From NCBI GenBank assembly GCA_015075175.1, contig JABTUV010000002.1, positions 273,581-337,580 on the forward strand: 64,000 nucleotides of DNA. The letters run 5' to 3'. Below the pieces are notes generated by a model. It was not told where the DNA came from. It worked only from the letters and a program-made list of their open reading frames with translations, and did no database searches. Positions 1-8,483 of the stretch are shown piece after piece; the stretch's first letter is position 1, and each line of letters begins with the position of its first letter. This stretch comes from a bacterium (GTDB lineage: Bacteria > Hinthialibacterota > Hinthialibacteria > H5-UNCL2). The position numbers and the translations under genes were made by a program.

Positions 1-857
1 TCTTGCGCCAATTGAAATCGGGCGTGGGTTGCCGACCAAGGTAGGTGATTGATCCCGCTGCTTGGACCGAGACTTGGGAAAAGCAGGGCGCCGAGGCGTG
101 CCCGAGTCGCACGTTTGTCCAGGTCGGCATGGAGAGTGGTAAGTCGGCTGCTGAATTGCAGCGGGCTGACCGAAAACCCGTCACTCGGAGAGTTATGGGA
201 TCGTCGGGTCAGCCGAATCGGCTCGTAGACCGCCAAGAGCTCCTGGTCGCGGCAGAGTAGCAGGTTGTCGGAGAGCAAGCGGGCGTTCGGGCAGGCGGTC
301 AAGGCCATGGCGAGCGACGACTTGCCGCAACCCGCCGGCCCGACGATGGCCAGCCCCTTGCCGGCGACTTCAACTCCGGCTGCGTGCAGGACCTGCCAGC
401 CCTGCCGCTCCATCCACAAGAACGCGGGGTAGTAGACCGTGTAGTAGGTCAGCTGCCGCAGCGTGCGATGAGCGTGGCAGGCATGGCGCAAGAGACGTCT
501 CTCCTCGTGCCACGTGCGTGCCCAGTGGAATCGGGCGTGGAGGGAGAGGGCGGAATCGGTCGCGTCCCACTCCAGCGTCAATCCGGGCAGGTTCCTGGAC
601 GGCTGCCAGGAGAGGCGGCCTTCGCGGGTCGCCAACCCGCGGGCCAGCTGGGTCCAAGCCGCTTCCGGCGCCGCGCGCGCGACCGGCCGTAGCGGGCGCG
701 GATGGTCCCAACGAACGTCCACTCGGATGGGTGCGCGCTCGCCCGCATGGGGACGCAAGTCCTCGACGAAGTGCAGGCGCAGGTACTCGGCGTAGGACGG
801 TTCGTCCGTGGAGAGCCGCACGGTTGTTCCGGAGACGTGGATGAGAAAATCGAACAT
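1..857 (-). CDS. HPr kinase-like P-loop protein (partial, runs off left edge)
   Basis: An open frame runs leftwards from ATG 857 without a stop to base 1, giving 285 codons and no C-terminus. It begins MFDFLIHVSGTTVRLSTDEP. Near residues 177-186 lies a Walker A loop, GPAGCGKSSLAM, preceded by LHAAGVEVAGKGLAIV and followed by LLSDNLLLCRDQELLAVYEP. That order (LHA, P-loop, LLSDD-type acidic strand) is the HprK-like serine kinase/PEP-carboxykinase fold. Stand-alone members of this family usually sit near glycosyltransferase or peptide-modification genes, and a glycosyltransferase follows here on the other strand. True HPr kinase activity is not implied, since the PTS regulatory N-domain is absent. 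The fold is fairly sure, the substrate unknown. Confidence 0.75.
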   Translation of the reverse strand, partial: MFDFLIHVSGTTVRLSTDEPSYAEYLRLHFVEDLRPHAGERAPIRVDVRWDHPRPLRPVARAAPEAAWTQLARGLATREGRLSWQPSRNLPGLTLEWDATDSALSLHARFHWARTWHEERRLLRHACHAHRTLRQLTYYTVYYPAFLWMERQGWQVLHAAGVEVAGKGLAIVGPAGCGKSSLAMALTACPNARLLSDNLLLCRDQELLAVYEPIRLTRRSHNSPSDGFSVSPLQFSSRLTTLHADLDKRATRARLGALLFPSLGPSSGINHLPWSATHARFQLAQ

Positions 858-911
858 GCGGGCAGTCTAGGGAGCCTGGCGGGAGCGTCAAGGCGCAGAA
901 CGCGCCGGTAC

Positions 912-1109
912 TCACGAGACCCTGTCAGGAGGCGCCGGTCGAGTCCTGGATTGTCGCGGAGTGTCCTGTATTTTCACGAGTTCTGCAGTTCCCTCCTCCC
1001 AGAACGCCAGTTCCTCCTCGGGCGTCATACCCTCGGTTGCCTTTCGCACCGCCTCCGCGCCGCGCCGCTTCATTTGTATGCAGTCAATTGTCTTGTTCTT
1101 CTTTTCCAC
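912..1109 (-). CDS. small conserved protein with GMTPEEELAFW motif
   Basis: This is a 65-residue protein starting at GTG 1109, chosen because GGAGG lies nine bases upstream and the conserved part begins just after (MEKKNKTIDCIQMKRR). The motif KATEGMTPEEELAFWEEG resembles small proteins annotated near toxin-antitoxin genes in cyanobacteria and planctomycetes, but no toxin partner is recognisable beside it. It lies 54 bases upstream of the HPr-kinase-like gene on the same strand and may share its transcript. A TATAAT box (1179-1174, minus strand) with a poor -35 lies about 65 bases upstream. Function unknown. Confidence 0.5.
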   Translation of the reverse strand: MEKKNKTIDCIQMKRRGAEAVRKATEGMTPEEELAFWEEGTAELVKIQDTPRQSRTRPAPPDRVS

Positions 1110-1369
1110 GACCCACGACCTCCAAGGGCGAATGGGTTTCAAGCGTGACAAAACCCAATAGCGTGTTGACCGCATTATACATCGTAATCTTGCGAAAATG
1201 TACAATATGTCTAAAGTTCCAGCTGACGATCACAGTCACGCGCGGGTCCGTGCTTTGGCACGTCGTAAGTTACAGGGACGATCCAGATGAGGCGCATCCG
1301 GCCCCCCCGAGGGGTGAAGAAATCAATCATGGTCGAGCGCGGCGCGAAAGGTTATACTCGCCGAGGACC

Positions 1370-2404
1370 ATGAAGATCGTCTATCAACTACCTGCGGATC
1401 GACCCGACGGCTTGTACCACTGCCTGGCGGTAGCGCGCGAACTTTTCTTTCTGGGCCATGGGGTGGAAGTGTGGTCGCGGGGCGACCTGTCGCGGGCGGT
1501 CGAGTGGATGTATCCGCAGGGCTACGAGGTTCCCGTGCGGCGCGGGGTGTACACCGGTCAGGCGGACTGGTTGCATTTGGGCATGTTCCCCGGCGCCTTC
1601 GAGGACGCGCCGGCGACGTTGGGGCGCGTGCGCCTGGCCATGGACGTGGAGATGCTGCCCCTGGGGACCAGCCCGCGCGACTACGACCCTAGCCTGCGGC
1701 GCCTCTCCGCCCGCCTGGCCCTGTCCAGGTTTACCGCTGAGCGATTGATCGACGTGCTCGGCCTCTCCAGCCACGTGGTGGGACAGGGCGTGGACTTTTC
1801 TCTGCTTGAAGAAGACCAGCCCACCGCTCGCACTCGCACCGAGCCGTTTCTCCTGACGGTCGTCGGCGCGGGACGGGAGGGCGGACGCAACGACCTCTTG
1901 GCCGCGCTGGCGCGCCTGCCAGGTGCGCCGGGGCTGGTCATCGTCAGTCCCAAGGAGACGGAAGGCTGCCTGGCCGCCGCCAAACGCCTGGGAGTCGCCC
2001 AGCGCGTCGAATGGATGGCGGACGCGCCGCGGCGCGCTCTCGTGCATCTCTATCGCAACGCCGCGCTGTTCGTACTACCTTCGCACTACGAGGGCTTCGG
2101 GCTGCCGGCCTTGGAGGCGATGGCCGCGGGCGTGCCCGTCGTTCTGACCGACTGCGGCGGGGTGTGGGAGTTCGCCCGGCCGGACCACAACTGCCGCATG
2201 GTTCCGGCGGGCCGGCCCGAACTTCTGGCGCTTGCCATCGGCCATCTTCTTGCGGATGCGTATGAGCGCCGCCGCCTTTCCGACAACGGCGTGTCCGACG
2301 CCCGCGCCTTCACCTGGCGCCGCGTCGCGGAGGCGACCCTGAAGGGTCTCAGTTTTGTCATGGAGGAATCGCAAGGTGTTCCTGCAACCCTTTCCGCACC
2401 GTAA
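1370..2404 (+). CDS. glycosyltransferase family 4-like protein
   Basis: A 344-residue GT-B glycosyltransferase that would transfer a sugar from an activated nucleotide donor. The start at ATG 1370 is preceded by GAGG; the frame stays open upstream but that part has no protein-like character. The N-terminal MKIVYQLPADRPDGLY strand is a Rossmann start. The C-terminal domain has the retaining GT1/GT4 signature VLPSHYEGFGLPALEAMAAG (the EX7E motif) followed by VPVVLTDCGG, near residues 230-265. A TATACT box lies 13 bases before the start. The 3' end overlaps the next gene by 29 bases, so the two are probably co-transcribed. Acceptor unknown. Confidence 0.85.
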   Translation: MKIVYQLPADRPDGLYHCLAVARELFFLGHGVEVWSRGDLSRAVEWMYPQGYEVPVRRGVYTGQADWLHLGMFPGAFEDAPATLGRVRLAMDVEMLPLGTSPRDYDPSLRRLSARLALSRFTAERLIDVLGLSSHVVGQGVDFSLLEEDQPTARTRTEPFLLTVVGAGREGGRNDLLAALARLPGAPGLVIVSPKETEGCLAAAKRLGVAQRVEWMADAPRRALVHLYRNAALFVLPSHYEGFGLPALEAMAAGVPVVLTDCGGVWEFARPDHNCRMVPAGRPELLALAIGHLLADAYERRRLSDNGVSDARAFTWRRVAEATLKGLSFVMEESQGVPATLSAP

Positions 2405-3221
2405 GTCGTGGATGCTCGTCCTCGCTTTCTCCCTGACGTTTTCCGGCTGCGAGAGCGGCCAGTTCCGCCGGCTGGCGGGCAACGTGCTCGTGCCCGTGGA
2501 TACCGAGCTGCGGTTGGGCCAGCAGTTCTCGCAGGAGGTCGTCAAGCAGCAAAAGGTGCTGGCGCACGAGCCCACGCAGGCGTGGGTGCAGGCCATCGGC
2601 GCGCGCGTGAGCGAACCGGCCCGCCGGGCGCGCCCCGAGATTACGTATCACTTCACCGTGCTGGATGAACCCAACGAGGTCAACGCCTTCGCCGTACCCG
2701 GCGGGTACATCTACGTGTACTCGGGGCTGTTGCTTCTGGCCAGCGACGAGGCGGAGATCGCCGGCGTGTTGGCTCATGAGACGGGCCACATCGTGGGCCG
2801 CCATTCGGCCAATCAGATGGCGACCTCGATGGGGCTGGACTTCTTGACTTCGCTGGCCCTGGGGGACAATCCGGGCTATCTGGCGCAGATGGTCGCGGGA
2901 CTTGGGACGGGCAGCGCCCTGCTCAAGTACAGCCGCGACGATGAATACGAATCGGACGCCTACGCGGTGCAATACACGCGCGAAGCCGGTTACGATCCCG
3001 GGGGCATCATCCGGTTTTTCGGCAAGCTGCGGGACCTTTCGGCGCGAGGCGAGGGGCTGGAATTCTTTCGCTCCCATCCCCTTACGCAGAACCGCATGGA
3101 CCGCGTCCACTACTTGATCCAGAACTCGGGGCCGTATCCGTTCGGGGAGCGGTACGAAGCCCGGATGGCGGAGCGGCTGGCGGACCTGCGGGCCTATTAT
3201 CAGAGCCGACCGGCCCGGTAG
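2376..3221 (+). CDS. M48-family zinc metalloprotease, lipoprotein
   Basis: About 281 residues. GTG 2376 is chosen because GGAGGAA lies seven bases upstream; a TTG at 2355 is an alternative. A lipobox (LTFSGC) follows a hydrophobic stretch, so the mature protein should be a membrane-anchored lipoprotein facing the periplasm or outside. HETGH near residue 133 is the HEXXH zinc/catalytic motif, and DEYESDAYA near residue 190 provides the third ligand (ExxxD), as in BepA/LoiP-type M48C peptidases. These usually act in envelope protein quality control. The gene overlaps the preceding glycosyltransferase. The family assignment is secure. Confidence 0.9.
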   Translation: MFLQPFPHRKSWMLVLAFSLTFSGCESGQFRRLAGNVLVPVDTELRLGQQFSQEVVKQQKVLAHEPTQAWVQAIGARVSEPARRARPEITYHFTVLDEPNEVNAFAVPGGYIYVYSGLLLLASDEAEIAGVLAHETGHIVGRHSANQMATSMGLDFLTSLALGDNPGYLAQMVAGLGTGSALLKYSRDDEYESDAYAVQYTREAGYDPGGIIRFFGKLRDLSARGEGLEFFRSHPLTQNRMDRVHYLIQNSGPYPFGERYEARMAERLADLRAYYQSRPAR

Positions 3222-3328
3222 GCGTGACCTGGGGGGATTCCCAAACGTCAGAAATCAGGTCAGGCTGGAGTAATTTCCTGGGAATCGGCGTGTTGGCCGG
3301 ACTCAATGAACCAGAGTCTCACTATCAC

Positions 3329-3357
3329 TTGACAACCAGCCCCAATCTCGTCATGCT
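3329..3357 (+). promoter_or_regulatory. possible promoter for the DtxR-Fur operon
   Basis: A perfect TTGACA (3329-3334) is followed after 17 bases by CATGCT (3352-3357), a weak -10 box. It lies 36 bases before the DtxR-like start. The -10 is poor, so activation or metal-dependent control is possible. Confidence 0.35.
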
Positions 3358-3392
3358 GGGGGCCGGAACCGAAAACCGGCGGATGGACGCAG

Positions 3393-4052
3393 ATGGCCTA
3401 TACGATTTCGGATGAACACGCCCTGGAGCTGATCTGGACCAGCATCGTGGAGCACGGTTCGGCGACGTCCGAATGTCTGACTGGGCTGCCGGAGCACGAG
3501 GTGCGCCCGGAGGACTGCCAGCGGCTGGTGGAAAAGGGGCTGGTGCGCGCCAGCGGCCGCCAGCTGTGCCTGACCAAGGAGGGCGAGGCGCACGCGGAGG
3601 CGGTAGTGCGCAGGCACCGGCTGGCGGAGCGGCTGATGGCGGACGTGCTGGAGCTGGACGAGGCCTCGTCGGCTTCCTCCGCGTGCCGCTTCGAGCACGT
3701 GCTTTCCGACGAGGTGACGGAATCCATCTGCATCCTTTTGGGGCATCCCACGCAGTGCCCGCACGGCCATCCGATTCCGCCCGGCCCGTGCTGCAAGCGG
3801 GCGCGCAACGATCTGGAGTCGCTAGTGCGACCGCTGGCCTCGCTGCGTTCCGGCCAGGAGGCGCGCATCGCCTACGTGGCCTCGCGCCGCCGCGGCCGCC
3901 TGGATCGTCTGGCTACTCTGGGCCTCCTGCCCAATCGTCCCGTGCGTGTGCATCAGCGCTTTCCCTCCATGGTCGTACGCGTGGGAGAGACCGACATCGC
4001 CATAGACCGGGAAATCGCCGGTGATATTTTTGTGCGGGTGATGAAATCATGA
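3393..4052 (+). CDS. DtxR/MntR-family metal-dependent transcription regulator
   Basis: This is a 219-residue cytosolic repressor with the usual three-part layout. A winged helix covers residues 1-75 (LVEKGLVRASGRQLCLTKEGEAHA). The metal-binding and dimerisation domain has EHVLSDEVTE and a CPHGHPIP ligand loop near residues 105-135. A C-terminal FeoA/SH3-like domain (LLPNRPVRVHQRFPSMVVRV) follows. Family members use Fe(II) or Mn(II) as co-repressor, and His and Cys ligands are present. The stop overlaps the start of a Fur-family gene (ATGA), so the two regulators are translationally coupled. Confidence 0.88.
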   Translation: MAYTISDEHALELIWTSIVEHGSATSECLTGLPEHEVRPEDCQRLVEKGLVRASGRQLCLTKEGEAHAEAVVRRHRLAERLMADVLELDEASSASSACRFEHVLSDEVTESICILLGHPTQCPHGHPIPPGPCCKRARNDLESLVRPLASLRSGQEARIAYVASRRRGRLDRLATLGLLPNRPVRVHQRFPSMVVRVGETDIAIDREIAGDIFVRVMKS

Positions 4053-4516
4053 AGGAAGAGCTGCAACGTTTCGAACAGTTTCTGCACACCAAGGGTCTGC
4101 GCATGACTCCCCAGCGGCGCATCATCGCCGAAACGCTCTTTGCCACCCACCATCACATCGACGCGGAGACCTTGTGCGACATGGTGCGGGGGCGGAATCG
4201 CAGCGTTTCCAGGGCGACCGTGTACCGGACCCTTTCCCTCCTGGTCGAGAGCAAGCTCCTGGACGGGCGCGATTACGGCCACGGCTACAAGCAGTACGAG
4301 CACGTGATCGGCCACGAGCATCACGACCACCTGATCTGTTCGGTCTGCGGCAAGGTGCTGGAGTTCACCAACGAGTCGGTCGAGCGCCTCCAGCAGGAGA
4401 TTCTGGATGAGCACGGCTACGCGCCGGAGACCTACAGCCTGGTGATCCACGGGGTGTGCCCGGACTGCCGCACCGACGCGCCGGCCGGCGGGGCCGCCTC
4501 GTCGTCGGCCCATTGA
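4049..4516 (+). CDS. Fur/PerR-family metalloregulator
   Basis: A 155-residue protein. The winged helix lies at residues 1-85, with GLRMTPQRRIIAE and the recognition helix SRATVYRTLSLL. The dimerisation domain carries HEHHDHLICSVCGK and CPDC, the two CxxC pairs that hold the structural zinc, and regulatory-site histidines (HHHID, GHEHHDH). Nothing visible separates Fur (iron) from PerR (peroxide) or Zur (zinc). It starts inside the DtxR-like stop codon, giving a two-regulator operon that probably controls metal homeostasis. Confidence 0.9.
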   Translation: MKEELQRFEQFLHTKGLRMTPQRRIIAETLFATHHHIDAETLCDMVRGRNRSVSRATVYRTLSLLVESKLLDGRDYGHGYKQYEHVIGHEHHDHLICSVCGKVLEFTNESVERLQQEILDEHGYAPETYSLVIHGVCPDCRTDAPAGGAASSSAH

Positions 4517-4595
4517 CAGATCGCCCGGCTCATGCTGCAATCCCTGGGCCTGCTTGGCAGGCCGGGCTGAAAAACCGATGGCTTGAGGCCGATAC

Positions 4596-5039
4596 GTGTC
4601 TGAATTCCCACATCCCATCCCCTGGAAGAAATACGGACTGGTCGCGCTGGGCCTGGCCGTCCTGAACCTGGCCGCTTTCGGCGTGTTTCGCTCCCGCACC
4701 GACATCTGGCTGTCGGTGATGACCTTCACCCTGATTTACGTGGTCATCTGGTTTTGCATCAAGTTGTTCGACACCGAGAAAGCCTACCGGCGCCGTCATG
4801 CGCAGAACCCTGCGCATTATCACCTGACCACTCTTCTGGAGGTGGTGGGTCTCGTCGTTGGCATCTACGTGTACTTCTACTTTTCCCTGGGGCGGCGCGA
4901 GCCTTTGTCGGCCTTCGTGGCGTTCTTGCGCGAGAAACTGGCCTCGTCATGGGTGATGGCGGTGACGTTTACGGGCCTGCTTCTGGCGTTCGTGATCTAC
5001 CTGGTGTACGAATTCTTCAACAACGAAGAGCCCGCCTGA
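4596..5039 (+). CDS. small integral membrane protein, unknown function
   Basis: A 147-residue protein starting at GTG 4596 with GAGG about eight bases upstream. There are four predicted membrane segments near residues 12-30, 38-55, 80-98 and 117-140, and a basic cytoplasmic loop (KAYRRRHAQ) between the second and third. I recognise no family. It follows the Fur-like gene by about 80 bases on the same strand, which allows but does not prove a role in metal handling. Confidence 0.65.
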   Translation: MSEFPHPIPWKKYGLVALGLAVLNLAAFGVFRSRTDIWLSVMTFTLIYVVIWFCIKLFDTEKAYRRRHAQNPAHYHLTTLLEVVGLVVGIYVYFYFSLGRREPLSAFVAFLREKLASSWVMAVTFTGLLLAFVIYLVYEFFNNEEPA

Positions 5040-5052
5040 GCGGCCGTCGGCT

Positions 5053-5070
5053 CCCCCTTGAACAAGGGGG
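5053..5070. terminator. inverted repeat CCCCCTT-GAAC-AAGGGGG, possible terminator or REP
   Basis: A perfect seven-base-pair stem with a four-base loop lies 13 bases after the membrane-protein stop. No T tract follows, and the sequence resembles a common interspersed repeat core, so it may be a repeat rather than a true terminator. Confidence 0.4.
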
Positions 5071-5187
5071 GCTGGGGGGATAAAGCGCAGATGGGACCGT
5101 CGCCAATTATCCACAGAGGCTATCGCCATCCTGAAGACGACCTGGAAAATGGGTGACTGTCCCTCCCTTCTGGGGTAACCTGAACCC

Positions 5188-6705
5188 ATGCACGGCATCC
5201 ACCAGCGCATGATCGCACGTCTCCTCTCGGTCGTCCTCTTCGTGGGGGGCGCAGCTTGGGGGCAGGGGCGCTTCATGGTGTACGAAGTGGCCACGCCCAG
5301 CCCGACGCGCGAGGTGGAGCTGCTCCTGTCGCATCGGCTCTCGCCCGTGGAGCCGCCGCCCTGGGGCGGCTCGGTGCACGTGGTGGGAACCGCGGAGACG
5401 GAACGCGAACTCCTCCGAGTGGGCGCGGCGATCCGCGGCAAGAGCGACCGCGTTCCGTTTCGCTGGTTGCGGCCGGACGACGTCGCCGAGCCGGTTGCGT
5501 TGGAGGTTCCCGCGCCCCGCCTCTCCGCCGCCCACGGCTACCACGGACGCGCCGCGGTCGAGCGCCTGCTCCTCAACTGGACCCGCCACTATCCCGACCG
5601 CTGCGCCCTCTATCAGTTCGGCGCCAGCCTGCACGGCGCGCCCATGCTGGCACTGCGGATTTCCGATCATCCCGAGGTGGACGAAGACGAGCCGGCCGTG
5701 CTTTTTGGCGCGGGCATCCACGCCTCCGAGCTCTTCACCGTCGAAGTCGCGCTCGATCTGGCCGAACATCTCATCCTTGAGTATCCCAACGACCCCGAGG
5801 TTCGCCGCTGGGTGGACGGCTGCGACATCTGGATCGTGCCCATCATCAATCCCGACGGCAACGATTGCGCGCATCACTACGACCATCGCTGGCGGAAGAA
5901 CGCGCGCGGCACGTATGCCACGGAGCCGCCGCATTCGGGCGACGGCGTGGACTTGAACCGCAACTTCCCGGTGGGATTCGGCTTGGCCGCGCGCAGCAGC
6001 GCGGATCCCTTCTCGGGCTATTTTCAGGGAACCGGACCGGCCAGCGAACCGGAAACGCAGGCCATGCTGGCCCTGGCCGAAAGCAGGCGCTTCGCCCTTC
6101 TGTATACGTATCATACCGCCGGCGGATGGGTGCTCTATCCCTACAGCGAGCGCTCGCTCTTGTCGCCGTCGCCCAATTACGCCGAGGAGTTCGCGCGCGC
6201 CCTGGGCGCGAAGCTGTTCGTGGAGGACAGCACGCGGCCCTATCGCGTGGCGACGGAGATGTATCCCGTGGCGGGCGTCGACCAGGACACGTACTATTAC
6301 GAGTACGGTACGTTCGCGTACATCATCGAAGTCGGGCGGCGGGGCGGTCAGCCGGAGTTGGCGCGTTGGCGGGAGCCGCTATTGGCTTCCGTCCGTCCCA
6401 GCTGGCGCTTTGCCCTGGATGCGCTGACCACCGGCCCGCGCCTCTGGGGCCACGTGCGCGACGCGGCTACCGGCGCTCCTCTGCCCGCCGTCGTCGCCAT
6501 CAAAGAACAGGCGCTGCGCATGAACGAGCGCTGGACCGCCCATCCCCGCACGGGTCGCTTCGACAGGTTGTTCGTCTCTCCCACCACCGTGACGCTGGTC
6601 GCCCGCCTGGAGGGCTACGAACCGCAGGAACAGCGGGCGACGGTCACCGACGGTCCGGTGCAAGTGGAGTTTCGACTGCGGCCGGTGGAATCTCCGGCCG
6701 AGTAG
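5188..6705 (+). CDS. M14 zinc carboxypeptidase with C-terminal regulatory-like domain
   Basis: A 505-residue secreted protein. A signal peptide (LLSVVLFVGGAAWGQG) follows ATG 5188; ATG 5209 is the alternative start. The M14 catalytic set is present: HASE (zinc ligands HxxE, near residue 178), INPDG (220), DLNRNF (254), YHTAGG (third His region, 308) and IIEVGRRGG with the catalytic Glu (380). After residue about 415 a transthyretin-like carboxypeptidase regulatory domain begins (LWGHVRDAATGAPLPAVVAI). It should remove C-terminal residues from peptides outside the cytoplasm. The TAG stop is the first three bases of a repeated GGTGCGCAC element. Confidence 0.92.
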   Translation: MHGIHQRMIARLLSVVLFVGGAAWGQGRFMVYEVATPSPTREVELLLSHRLSPVEPPPWGGSVHVVGTAETERELLRVGAAIRGKSDRVPFRWLRPDDVAEPVALEVPAPRLSAAHGYHGRAAVERLLLNWTRHYPDRCALYQFGASLHGAPMLALRISDHPEVDEDEPAVLFGAGIHASELFTVEVALDLAEHLILEYPNDPEVRRWVDGCDIWIVPIINPDGNDCAHHYDHRWRKNARGTYATEPPHSGDGVDLNRNFPVGFGLAARSSADPFSGYFQGTGPASEPETQAMLALAESRRFALLYTYHTAGGWVLYPYSERSLLSPSPNYAEEFARALGAKLFVEDSTRPYRVATEMYPVAGVDQDTYYYEYGTFAYIIEVGRRGGQPELARWREPLLASVRPSWRFALDALTTGPRLWGHVRDAATGAPLPAVVAIKEQALRMNERWTAHPRTGRFDRLFVSPTTVTLVARLEGYEPQEQRATVTDGPVQVEFRLRPVESPAE

Positions 6706-6929
6706 GGTGCGCACCGCGCACCGGCCTGCTTCGTAATCGTCCTCATCATCCTCTGTTGTCATTTCGACCGAAGGGAGAAGTCCCGCCATATTCACCGGAG
6801 GCGCCGGAAGCGTGGGGAGGGGTTTCTCCCTTCGGTCGAAATATGCGACAGCTTTCTATCGTGCCCACGTTCGCAAGCGTCTTCCGACAGGCAACGCCGA
6901 TGCGCCGCCGGTGCGCGGTGCGCACCCTA
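6703..6929. repeat. composite intergenic repeat (GGTGCGCAC pair around a TTTCGACC inverted repeat)
   Basis: TAGGGTGCGCACCGCGCACC (6703-6722) faces its inverted partner at 6909-6929. Between them a second inverted repeat has arms TGTCATTTCGACCGAAGGG (from 6757) and CCCTTCGGTCGAAAT (to about 6842). Both flanking genes, 5188-6705 (+) and 6927-7826 (-), take their TAG stop from the outer repeat. Related outer repeats are at 50624-50688 and related inner repeats at 34546-34667 and 41270-41389. No gene is present in this stretch. Confidence 0.75.
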
Positions 6930-7826
6930 CCTCAGAAACTCCACCACCCGCTTCTCCACGTCGTCGGCGTCATAGTCCCATAACAGAATGTGATTGGAGC
7001 GCGTGTACCAGACCTGCTCTTTGGTCGCGGCGGGAATCTGCGCAATGACTTTCCGGGCGGCGCGGGGGCTGGAGACGCGGTCGCGGGCGGCGTGCAGATG
7101 CAAAACCGGCATGGTGATCTTCGCCAATATCTCCGGGTCGCGGGCGCGCCGTCCCAGCTCCTCGATCATGCGCACGCTCACGGAGCCGACCGCCCCGTAG
7201 GTCGGCCAGGCGCCGCGTGCCTCCTTCCGGTTCACGCAGATGAAGGGCCGATACTTGGGAAGAAAATCGAACATGCCTCCCACCAGGTGGTTCCAGACGT
7301 GCGGCGGCAGCACGTAATACCAGCGATGCGAAACGTCATAGTAAGGGGCGATCAGGACGAGACGGTCGACGGGCCGCTCGGCGGCCAAGAGCGTGGCCAG
7401 GGAGCCGCCCATCGAGAAGCCGACCACGAAGACGCACTCGTGGTCGGAGGCAAGCCGGTCGAACTCGTCGCGCGCCGCCTTGCGGAGGTCGTCGGCGGTG
7501 ACTTCCGCCAGCTCCTGGGGGCGCGTGCCGTGGCCGGGCAGGAGAGGCGCACGCACGAAGTGACCTTCCGCCGCCAGCCGTTCCCCAAGCTGGTTGAAGT
7601 CGCCGACCGAGCCGATGAAACCGTGCAGGAGGAGAACAGCGGTCGCGGAGCCTGGGTCGCCCAGGGCTTTGCTCTCCGCGCCCACGATCACGCCCGTCTC
7701 GGGATTCCGCGCCCAGCGCGTCTCCTCGCGCGCCAGCGCCTGCCGCCCCAACGCGCAACCCATCGATTTCAGCAGTCCCGCGACCATCAGAACCAGTATC
7801 CCCCACCGCCACATTCGCCGCTTCAC
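6927..7826 (-). CDS. alpha/beta-hydrolase (carboxylesterase/monoacylglycerol-lipase-like)
   Basis: About 299 residues from GTG 7826, chosen because GAGGG lies six bases upstream; an in-frame ATG at 7901 has no ribosome site. A membrane-anchor or signal segment (WGILVLMVAGLLKSMGCALG) contains a cysteine, so this may be a lipoprotein. Catalytic features are the oxyanion strand VLLLHGFIGS, the nucleophile elbow GFSMGG, the acid in LHAARDRV and the histidine in SNHILLWD. The order and length fit serine esterases that act on short acyl esters or monoglycerides. Substrate unknown. Confidence 0.8.
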   Translation of the reverse strand: MKRRMWRWGILVLMVAGLLKSMGCALGRQALAREETRWARNPETGVIVGAESKALGDPGSATAVLLLHGFIGSVGDFNQLGERLAAEGHFVRAPLLPGHGTRPQELAEVTADDLRKAARDEFDRLASDHECVFVVGFSMGGSLATLLAAERPVDRLVLIAPYYDVSHRWYYVLPPHVWNHLVGGMFDFLPKYRPFICVNRKEARGAWPTYGAVGSVSVRMIEELGRRARDPEILAKITMPVLHLHAARDRVSSPRAARKVIAQIPAATKEQVWYTRSNHILLWDYDADDVEKRVVEFLR

Positions 7827-8075
7827 GTCAACCCTCGCCCGTTCCGATCGGGAATCTCCATGCGGTTTTCGTGCCAAGCTCAATACCGTCGGCGACGGCA
7901 TGAATACGGGCGAATCATGTTAGCAGGGCGCCCGGCCGGTGGGTAGCGGGTTACGCACTTGCGGCGGGGAGTGGATCCCGCCGAGGACGGACGCAACGTC
8001 GTTCATGCGGACGCCGTCCAGTGTCCGCCGGTTGCCCCTTCGACCGACTGCTGTTAACAATGGGCCTTGGCAGGT

Positions 8076-8250
8076 TCGCAAGAGAAAGAAAAACCGAGTC
8101 CTCGAGTAGCGGCGCGCCGGGAAGCCAACTTGAAGTGCGAGATGTAGCTTCGCGCCGCGTATCGAGAGGACGGCCTTGATGCGGCCAACCCGCCTTCGGA
8201 GCGGCCTCGGCTTTTTATCCTCCACGGGTGAGGCGAAGCCGCATGAGCGA
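8076..8250. repeat. hairpin repeat, copy A
   Basis: About 175 bases closely matching copy B at 47791-47965. The conserved core AGAAAGAAAAACCGAGTCCT is followed by CGAGTAGCGGCGCGCC and, some 35 bases on, by CGCGCCGCGTATCGAGAGGAC. The two parts are imperfect inverted repeats and could form a long GC-rich stem. The ends GGGTGAGGCGAAG also match. It lies in the divergent gap between the esterase and the metzincin-like gene. The remaining 230 bases up to 8483 show no gene. Confidence 0.7.
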
Positions 8251-8483
8251 CTGGCCTTCAAACCGGCATGGCTTTCTTGGCTCCAAGGGCCGCAGCCGAA
8301 AGTCCTTGCCTGCGACGGTGGAGGACGGTACTTTCGCCGCGCGCCAAACGACCGAGCCATGAGGACGGACCAGGGTTGGTCTCGCCCAACCGGCGCGTCC
8401 TTTCCGGGTGAGAGCTCTATCGGCCCGCCCCCAGGCGCCTTGTTGCGTCCGACAAGTGGAGGCTCGAAGAATCGGAGGATACC

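Noticed and set aside
8251-8483. Possible riboswitch before the metzincin-like gene
   Set aside because: GGTTGGTCTCGCCCAACC can fold but no known riboswitch core is visible.
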